In this document: piece by piece, positions 22,701-27,666 of the stretch
Layout: the number at the start of each line of letters is the position of its first letter
Numbering within the stretch: position 1 is the stretch's first letter
NCBI GenBank assembly: GCA_913009335.1
Contig: CAJVXN010000024.1
Location: 1 to 32,671, forward strand
Direction: 5' to 3'
Length of the DNA: 32,671 nt
DNA from: an uncultured bacterium
GTDB taxonomy: Bacteria > Omnitrophota > Gorgyraeia > Ghiorseimicrobiales > Ghiorseimicrobiaceae
Notes under the pieces: model-generated
The model's input: only the letters and a program-made list of their open reading frames with translations
What the model was told of the DNA's origin: nothing
Databases searched by the model: none
Made by a program: the position numbers and the translations under genes

Positions 22701-23087
22701 CTATTTTAAAATTTCTAAAATTAGCCGTGAGGCAAAAAAACCAATAAAAACTAATCCTACTCCTAGAACTACACTTATTGCGATATTACAAAAAACAAAC
22801 CAATATTCCCCATCCCTTAATAAATGAAAATTTTCCAATGAAAATGTTGAGAAAGTCGTAAAAGAACCCAAAAGTCCTATAAACACGAATAATCTTATGT
22901 TCTGGGAAACAGCTACTGTTTCAATTACACCCCACACAAACCCGATTAATAACGAACCAATGAGATTAACGCATAATGTTCCCCAGGGGAAACCACCGCT
23001 AAAAAATCTATAAGTCAATCCCGATACCCAATATCGCAAAAGCGCTCCTAAAGCTCCACCGATTGCAATATTTAATAATTTTAGCAT
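22701..23087 (-). CDS. crcB: CrcB/Fluc fluoride channel
   Basis: A 128-residue four-helix protein. Conserved features are GGALGALLRYW at the start of helix 1, GTLCVNLIGSLLIGF with the polar-track Asn in helix 2, and GLLGSFTTFSTF in helix 3, which provides the Phe box and the central Na+ site. Length fits the Fluc family, which act as dual-topology dimers. I see no fluoride riboswitch upstream; the gene follows a truncated flavoprotein gene whose promoter may now drive it. Confidence 0.93.
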   Translation of the reverse strand: MLKLLNIAIGGALGALLRYWVSGLTYRFFSGGFPWGTLCVNLIGSLLIGFVWGVIETVAVSQNIRLFVFIGLLGSFTTFSTFSLENFHLLRDGEYWFVFCNIAISVVLGVGLVFIGFFASRLILEILK

Positions 23088-23105
23088 AAGAATCGTACCC
23101 TTTGA

Positions 23106-23444
23106 TCATCCAAAAGTAAAGATATGAAAGATTTCATTCATATTGGACAAATTATATAATTGATTATTTTTAATCTTAGTGCCATCTACCGCTTGACCAC
23201 CTATGTCTTTAGTTATCAGAAAAGTATCCATCTTTAGCACCGAAGCATAAACTGCTGCGGTCAAGCCCGCAGGCCCTGCCCCGATAATAACCAGATCGTA
23301 AATATACTTTCGTGAAAAATCTTTAGGGGAATTCTTAAATTTTTCAAGGCAGCCCTTTGAGCAAAATAAAAATTCCCTACCTTCAAACTCAAAAGCAATC
23401 TTTTTGTTCGTAATTTCCATCCCGCAGATCGGATCTTTATTCAT
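23106..23444 (-). pseudogene. Truncated duplicate of the YHS-flavoprotein gene
   Basis: The first 94 or so residues ([13 protein letters not shown] through DGTKIKN) are almost identical to the intact gene at 16267-17340. The homology then breaks at about 23165 and runs 18 unrelated residues to a stop. It keeps the complete YHS domain and the FAD-binding loop but loses the rest of the flavin fold, the NADPH site and the C-terminus. High nucleotide identity points to a recent duplication. The product could still be a free YHS metal-binding protein, so it may not be dead. It lies 18 bases upstream of crcB and shares the flavoprotein-type promoter. Confidence 0.8.
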
Positions 23445-23516
23445 CTCTTTTCTTTCATCTCTAGCAAGTTATAAAATTCTATTCTTGGCTTTTTCCGTGC
23501 TTATGCACCTAGCGTT

Positions 23517-23555
23517 ATATTAAACCTACCGCAAAAATAATGCAAATACTATTTG
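23517..23555 (-). promoter_or_regulatory. Promoter with perfect palindrome for the truncated flavoprotein copy
   Basis: Minus strand TTGCAT (23540-23545) and TAATAT (23517-23522) are 17 bases apart. CAAATA-C-TATTTG (23543-23555) is a perfect 6+1+6 palindrome over the -35. Same layout as 17401-17439. The crcB and DUF190 genes probably fall under it. Confidence 0.65.
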
Positions 23556-23611
23556 TAAACGGGGAGGCAGATTCGCAACGCAGGCAACTTATACGCCAAA
23601 TGCGGCTAAGC

Positions 23612-23642
23612 CCGAGCAGCGAAACCGTACGCTCGGTTTTTT
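23612..23642 (+). terminator. Intrinsic terminator on the plus strand
   Basis: CCGAGC and GCTCGG enclose 13 bases and are followed by six T. A second small stem (CGC-CAAAT-GCG) lies just before it. Nothing coding is convincing on the plus strand upstream, so it may end a short noncoding transcript from the 23556-23642 interval. Confidence 0.55.
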
Positions 23643-23715
23643 ATATCACCGGTGGAAAATTTTTAAAATGTGTTTTTGGTCTTCTTAGGATCAACAATCC
23701 CATAAAAGGCACTGC

Positions 23716-23774
23716 GTACCTGAACATAGCCGAAGGATGCAGCCTGGCGAGAGTGAAGCCTGCCCTATAGGTAC
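23716..23774. other. Candidate structured element in the 23445-23832 gap
   Basis: GTACCT (23716-23721) and AGGTAC (23769-23774) can form an outer stem. Inside, GCA/TGC and GGC/GCC pair around GAGAGTGAA. The inner GCGAGAGTGAAGCCTGCC resembles segments at 8003-8020 and, inverted, at 25608-25619. It matches no RNA family that I can name. Confidence 0.3.
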
Positions 23775-23832
23775 CGTGATTGCCGCGGGCAAACGTAAAA
23801 ATCAATCCGAGTCAAAACAATCCAATAAGGTC

Positions 23833-24186
23833 TTAAAAAACTAAAACATTCTTGCTTACTTTTATCGACTTAGATAAATCCACAAAGGTACATACAGTAA
23901 CACCATCTACTATCTCATCTTTCTTTATCCCTCCTGCTTCCACACATGTACCACATGCATTTACCTTAACGCCTAATTCCATTAATTCCGTTAACTTATT
24001 GGCTAGATTTAGTTCACTTAATCCTTCAGGTGGTTTTTGTCCTTTTTTCGCGGCATATACCGCGGCATCAAACAAAAACACCTCAACTTCCATATCAACG
24101 CCTACACACCCCACAGCTACCCTTAAACCATTCCACGACCTCATAGTACCAGGACCCTCATTGAGAATTATAGTAACCTTCTCCAT
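23833..24186 (-). CDS. DsrE/DsrF-like sulfur-relay protein
   Basis: A 117-residue single-domain protein with the DsrE fold pattern: KVTIILNEGP, a central EVEVFLFDAAVYAAKKG, and LGVKVNACGTCVEAGG with a CxxC pair where TusD/DsrE proteins carry their active Cys. It should carry persulfide sulfur or act in thiol chemistry in the cytoplasm. The ribosome site AGGAGG is strong. A TusA-like gene lies 660 bases upstream and an ArsR repressor beyond it, a set often seen in sulfur-carrier islands. Confidence 0.88.
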   Translation of the reverse strand: MEKVTIILNEGPGTMRSWNGLRVAVGCVGVDMEVEVFLFDAAVYAAKKGQKPPEGLSELNLANKLTELMELGVKVNACGTCVEAGGIKKDEIVDGVTVCTFVDLSKSIKVSKNVLVF

Positions 24187-24233
24187 GCTACACCTCCTTT
24201 ATCTTTACGTTCTTTCGCAAAAAACTTGATCTT

Positions 24234-24650
24234 TCATCTATATCGTTCCGCTTCTTTGTTAAACACGCCTGCAAGAAATTCTATGCCCTCATCTAATCCC
24301 TTTCGGCAATCTTGGGCAGTTTCACCTGTAGCCTGAATCTTAATCTCCCAATCCCAGGCAAGGTTATTATCCTGGTTAAGGCTGTATTTTCTCTCAATAA
24401 TAAACGCGAACTCTCGCTCTACTGTTATTTTCTTTCTTTGCCGTAAAATCTCCTGAGCAAGAGATAACCAAGCTATAAGATTCTGAGGCTCATCTTTGAT
24501 TTCAAAAATTATGTTAGCGACTGCATAGCCATATTTTTGAACAGCTGATTCCTCTGGATGCCCTTGGCAGCAGCTAAATGTCTCGATATAGGATACTCGA
24601 TTCATAGCCTCAACTAAAGGATTCATCACATTATCAATACCTTTTTCCAT
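24234..24650 (-). CDS. Unknown protein with an SCCQGH motif
   Basis: A 138-residue soluble protein. The first half holds YIETFSCCQGHPEES (Cys27, Cys28, His31), and the second half is charged with KIQATGETAQDCRKG (a third Cys). The start has a GGAGG site. It is 47 bases upstream of the DsrE-like gene and probably co-transcribed. The SC-x-GH wording recalls several small uncharacterised proteins, but I cannot assign a family. Vicinal Cys next to sulfur-carrier genes suggest metal or thiol chemistry, which is inference. Confidence 0.6.
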   Translation of the reverse strand: MEKGIDNVMNPLVEAMNRVSYIETFSCCQGHPEESAVQKYGYAVANIIFEIKDEPQNLIAWLSLAQEILRQRKKITVEREFAFIIERKYSLNQDNNLAWDWEIKIQATGETAQDCRKGLDEGIEFLAGVFNKEAERYR

Positions 24651-24676
24651 ATATTTCCTCCGGATTATCGCTCGCT

Positions 24677-24841
24677 TCGCTCACTCTCCATACCCCGCCT
24701 TTGGCGGGGTCAGGACATCCCGCTTTTGGCGGGACTGTCACCCCGCAGAGCAACTAAAGTGAGCGATTCATTAAGGGGAAAAACTTTCCCCTTAAACTCC
24801 CCTTTGGGTCCTTTCGCCTATTTTCATTCATTTTGCGAAAG
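24677..24841. repeat. Cluster of palindromes between the TusA-like and SCCQGH genes
   Basis: Five inverted repeats lie in 165 bases: TCGCTCACT/AGTGAGCGA (24677-24685 and 24758-24766) enclosing CCCCGCC-TTT-GGCGGGG (24693-24709) and CCCGC-CTTTTG-type GGCGGG (24719-24733). These are followed by TTAAGGGGAAA-AAC-TTTCCCCTTAA (24771-24795) and CTTTCGC/GCGAAAG (24811-24841). The GC content is well above that of its surroundings. This has the look of REP/PU-type repeats. Confidence 0.7.
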
Positions 24842-24845
24842 AACC

Positions 24846-25091
24846 CTACTTTTCTTTTTTTACTACTATCTGCCAGTCAAGCTCATTTATTTTATCCACG
24901 CCTATAATCTCCTGCCCTTCTTCTTTAAAATACTTCGGGATATTTTCTGATGCCGGAGCATGGTCAACGATAATTTTTAGTATCTGTCCTACTTGCATCT
25001 TTGATAAAGTCTTTTTTGAACTAACCCAAGGAAACGGGCAAACTTTTCCTTTTAAATCAATTATTTTATTTGCTTCAATTTCTTTATTCAT
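24846..25091 (-). CDS. TusA/SirA-like sulfur carrier
   Basis: I start at ATG 25091 (MNKEIEANK) because AAAAGGAGAGG precedes it; the upstream ATG 25106 would make that ribosome site coding. The 81-residue product reads DLKGKVCPFPWVSSKKTL, the CPxP-type motif with the sulfur-accepting Cys, then GQILKIIVDH and a C-terminal strand LDWQIVVKK. TusA-like proteins pass persulfide sulfur to partners such as DsrE/TusD types. It lies downstream of the ArsR gene. Confidence 0.85.
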   Translation of the reverse strand: MNKEIEANKIIDLKGKVCPFPWVSSKKTLSKMQVGQILKIIVDHAPASENIPKYFKEEGQEIIGVDKINELDWQIVVKKEK

Positions 25092-25193
25092 GCCTCTCCT
25101 TTTCATAGATCATACATTATTTTACTTTCTTGGCTACTTCAGGAATTTCTCCGTTCACCGTTTACATCTAAACCTGCGCTCTTATAATAAATG

Positions 25194-25463
25194 CTATAAA
25201 AAAACTTTAAGTATATCTCTTATTAATCGAGGTTTTTTTAAAAAATAACATTTCATTTTACCTTTTTGCTTATACGCAACGATGTTATTTAATTTAAGCA
25301 GAGATAGATGCTGAGATATATTTGACTGCCTCGCCTTTATTAAATCTCTTATATCGCTAACGCATTTTTTGCCATTTAGCAACTCCTTGACTATCATCAG
25401 CCGTGTTGGATGCGAAAGAACCTTAAAAAAAGCGGAAATGTTTTTATAATTTCTCATACCCAT
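25194..25463 (-). CDS. ArsR-family transcriptional repressor
   Basis: I choose ATG 25463 (MGMRNYKN), eight bases after AAAGGAGG; earlier ATGs would place the -10 box inside the gene. The 89-residue winged-helix protein has FFKVLSHPTRLMIVKELL, KKCVSDIRDLIKARQSNISQHLSLLK as recognition region and a wing (NNIVAYKQKGKMKCYFL). The alpha-3 metal site ELCVCDL of ArsR/SmtB is reduced to KKCVSDI with one Cys, so it may sense persulfide or another signal, as several sulfur-linked ArsR proteins do. A palindrome sits right after its -10 box, so it is autoregulated. Confidence 0.88.
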   Translation of the reverse strand: MGMRNYKNISAFFKVLSHPTRLMIVKELLNGKKCVSDIRDLIKARQSNISQHLSLLKLNNIVAYKQKGKMKCYFLKKPRLIRDILKVFL

Positions 25464-25478
25464 TAGAACCTCCTTTTT

Positions 25479-25529
25479 CATATTCGTATATTCGAATGTA
25501 TTTATATCATATATATAGAAATTTGTCAA
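25479..25529 (-). promoter_or_regulatory. Consensus promoter and ArsR operator
   Basis: Minus strand TTGACA (25524-25529) and TATAAA (25501-25506) are 17 bases apart, near perfect. The inverted repeat ATTCG-N6-CGAAT (25482-25497), extended by CAT/GTA flanks, lies directly downstream, where a bound repressor would block transcription start. Confidence 0.8.
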
Positions 25530-25744
25530 TACTGATTTCTAAAAATACTACATTATCTCAGATTGTCTCTATGATTTAATGGAGGAAAAGCGGATTCGGC
25601 ACCCAAGGGTAGGCTTCGCACAGCGCAGTCAGCGCAAGACGCCAAAGGCAAACAATGCCTCTATTCACTCAATCTTTCCGCCAGGGGCGGATTAGCCTAC
25701 TGCTAAAAAAAACGAGACTAACATAGTGTAGAGTGAAAAAATAA

Positions 25745-25788
25745 GGTCATCCGAAAGTACGGATATAGGCTCTTTGGCCGTCTTTTTT
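25745..25788 (+). terminator. Hairpin with T-run in the 25530-25835 gap
   Basis: ATCCG-AAAGTA-CGGAT (25749-25764) is nested in GGTC (25745-25748) pairing with GGCC (25776-25779), followed by GTC and six T. Read on the minus strand, the inner stem can also serve as an end point past HK2. The remaining 200 bases of the gap hold a TCCGCC/GGCGGA palindrome and low-quality repeat debris, no gene. Confidence 0.45.
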
Positions 25789-25835
25789 ATAACTCATTTT
25801 TTTGAACTGATTGGCATTTTTGTTGTTCCACAAAC

Positions 25836-26768
25836 TTACTTCGGAATCTTAACATATATATTTGTGCCCTTATCTACTTCCGAAATAGCCCAAATCTTTC
25901 CACCGTGAGCCTCAGTAATAATCCTGCAATTATATAATCCAATTCCGGATCCCTTTGTTTTACCAAATGTTTTACCGATTTTAAATATATTCCTCAAGGC
26001 TTTCCGGGGTATTCCCGGGCCGTTGTCACTTACACAAATAATAACAGAATGGCTATCTTGCGTTATAGATATTTTGATTCTACCATTTTCAATCGTTGTC
26101 AATGCCTCATCGGCATTTTTTATCAAATTCCATAACACCCTTTCAAAGTAGACTACATCAATAAAAACGTCTTCGCTAATTTCAGATCTAATTTCTACCT
26201 TGCATCCTAGCGTTAATCCAGAAACAATATTTTCAATGAAATTTCTAAGATTAATGCCCTGCTTATCCAATGGAAAATTTGTCCCTTGCCGCGCACTAAC
26301 GCTTATGTCGGCAGCTAATTTTAGCACTTTTTCGCTTTGCCTCCTTATCCCATCACAACATTCATCCTGCTCAGATGACTTAGCATTTTCACATAAGTAA
26401 TCTGCGAACTGAGATATTGCTATAATATTATTCTTTAAATCATGTATAAAGCCAGAGGTATTTTCGCCGATAAATGAAAAAATTTTGAGTTGTTCATTTA
26501 TTTTTTTGTAGCTTAATATCACCTTGGCGATTAAATAAGCTACTCCTCCGGAAAAAATAACATAAAGTATTGCCGGTGGCAAATACTCTATACTAAATGC
26601 CATTTTGAATTCTGCCAAAGCTCTATCCCAATGGATATGCAGATACTTGCCTTCTCCACCGATGTGAACTTGATGAACTAGTATCCCGAAAGGATGCAAG
26701 AACACATAGCCAAATAAAGCCCCGATAAATATACTAATAGTTAAAAAATGTTTTTTAATAAAATTCAT
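25836..26768 (-). CDS. Histidine kinase with His-rich extracytoplasmic loop (HK2)
   Basis: A 310-residue paralogue of HK1 (12843-13775), equal in length. Two N-terminal helices enclose a loop with His25, His32, His35, His44 and His46 (HPFG, HQVHIGG, LHIHWD), all at the positions seen in HK1. The H-box is FIHDLKNN (His109), and the ATPase domain has NLIKNADEAL, SDNGPGIP and GSGIGLYN. The cytoplasmic part has diverged more than the loop, for example a Cys-containing segment SSEQDECCDG around residue 137. Similarity to HK1 extends at least 45 bases on both sides of the gene. No response regulator gene is adjacent. Confidence 0.82.
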   Translation of the reverse strand: MNFIKKHFLTISIFIGALFGYVFLHPFGILVHQVHIGGEGKYLHIHWDRALAEFKMAFSIEYLPPAILYVIFSGGVAYLIAKVILSYKKINEQLKIFSFIGENTSGFIHDLKNNIIAISQFADYLCENAKSSEQDECCDGIRRQSEKVLKLAADISVSARQGTNFPLDKQGINLRNFIENIVSGLTLGCKVEIRSEISEDVFIDVVYFERVLWNLIKNADEALTTIENGRIKISITQDSHSVIICVSDNGPGIPRKALRNIFKIGKTFGKTKGSGIGLYNCRIITEAHGGKIWAISEVDKGTNIYVKIPK

Positions 26769-26805
26769 TCGCTATGCCTCCATTGCAAAAAAATATTTAA
26801 TCTAA

Positions 26806-27078
26806 TTATCGTTTACTTTTTCGCCGATATGACACTTTAAGGCCTCTGCCCAATCCTTCTAACTGATATACACCCCTTAAATCTCCATCAAACTCTGAAT
26901 AAACATAAATTTTACCTGTATTATAATCAAAAAATTTCAAGGCATTATGATGCGCCGCAAAAAAGATATTTTTCCAACTAGGGGTTTCCTGCGAAAAAAA
27001 ACGAATAGCCATAATTCCCAAGATTAAACTAAAAACAAAATCCGAAACAATAAATCTTATCATTCTAGATTTTATCAT
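26806..27078 (-). CDS. Small single-helix membrane protein of unknown function
   Basis: A 90-residue protein with one N-terminal membrane helix (about residues 8-26, IVSDFVFSLILGIMAI). It has an HH pair (FFAAHHNALKFFD), a beta-rich middle (GKIYVYSEFD) and a very basic tail (SYRRKSKR). The start follows AGAGAGAG. It lies 37 bases upstream of HK2 and may be an accessory of that kinase. The 5' flank of HK1 shows faint similarity to its 3' end. Family not recognised. Confidence 0.55.
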   Translation of the reverse strand: MIKSRMIRFIVSDFVFSLILGIMAIRFFSQETPSWKNIFFAAHHNALKFFDYNTGKIYVYSEFDGDLRGVYQLEGLGRGLKVSYRRKSKR

Positions 27079-27128
27079 AATACTCTCTCTTGATAGCCAC
27101 CTATGCTTTTTTATTTTAATCTGTAAGA

Positions 27129-27617
27129 TTATTTGGCAGTAGCTTGTTTTATTTGCCTTACCGCAGAATAAAAATGTTTTAAAATATCCCGTCTTCCTAT
27201 AACTCCGGATACTTTCCTGCCTTCAAAAACAGGAAGCGTATGGACATTTTTGTATTTTAGTAGAGCTATAATATCGAATAATGTCGTATTTTTTTTGATA
27301 TGCACAAAATCGGTAGACATCGCAAATTTAACTGTCGGATTAAAAGCGCCTATGCGGCCGTCTTCGACAATATCGCCTGATTCCAACATATCCATTACAA
27401 TGAATAAGTCATTGGTTGTTATAACGCCGATTATCTTACCTTTTTTATTTTTGACCGGCATGCCGCTTATACGCCTCTTAATCAAAATCTCGGCAACTTC
27501 CGCCAATGTCGCGTCTTCATGAGTTGAAATTACATTTTTTGTCATGATATCTTTTGCCTTTATACTTTTTAATTTAACGGCCAACTTATCTAATTTATTA
27601 TTCCTGGCTTTTGACAT
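27129..27617 (-). CDS. Stand-alone CBS-domain pair protein
   Basis: A 162-residue protein consisting of two CBS repeats: AKDIMTKNVISTHEDATLAE with GIITTNDLF-type VITTNDLFIV, then FAMSTDFVHIKKNTTLFD with HTLPVFEGRK and VIGRRDIL. Such pairs bind AMP/ATP or related ligands and act as sensor modules. The gene follows the GH65 gene by 49 bases with a good ribosome site, so it probably belongs to the trehalose operon and may report energy state. Confidence 0.88.
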   Translation of the reverse strand: MSKARNNKLDKLAVKLKSIKAKDIMTKNVISTHEDATLAEVAEILIKRRISGMPVKNKKGKIIGVITTNDLFIVMDMLESGDIVEDGRIGAFNPTVKFAMSTDFVHIKKNTTLFDIIALLKYKNVHTLPVFEGRKVSGVIGRRDILKHFYSAVRQIKQATAK

Positions 27618-27666
27618 AACTGCCTCCTTTTTTCGGCAAATTTTACTAAATTTTTCACACCTAAGG

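Noticed and set aside
23088-23105. Fluoride riboswitch upstream of crcB
   Set aside because: The gap is 18 bases and the wider upstream region lacks the CTGATG-type core; crcB appears to be read from the flavoprotein-type promoter.
23540-23770. 76-codon plus-strand frame
   Set aside because: It has no ribosome site, runs through an intrinsic terminator and structured elements, and resembles no protein.
25107-25193. Frameshifted remnant of a thioredoxin-like gene (GLDVNGE then IPEVAKKVK in another frame)
   Set aside because: Too short and ambiguous to support; no active-site segment is visible.
25745-25788. c-di-GMP (GEMM) riboswitch
   Set aside because: A GAAA-like loop and GGCC are present but the conserved ACGCAAAGCC segment and second stem are not.
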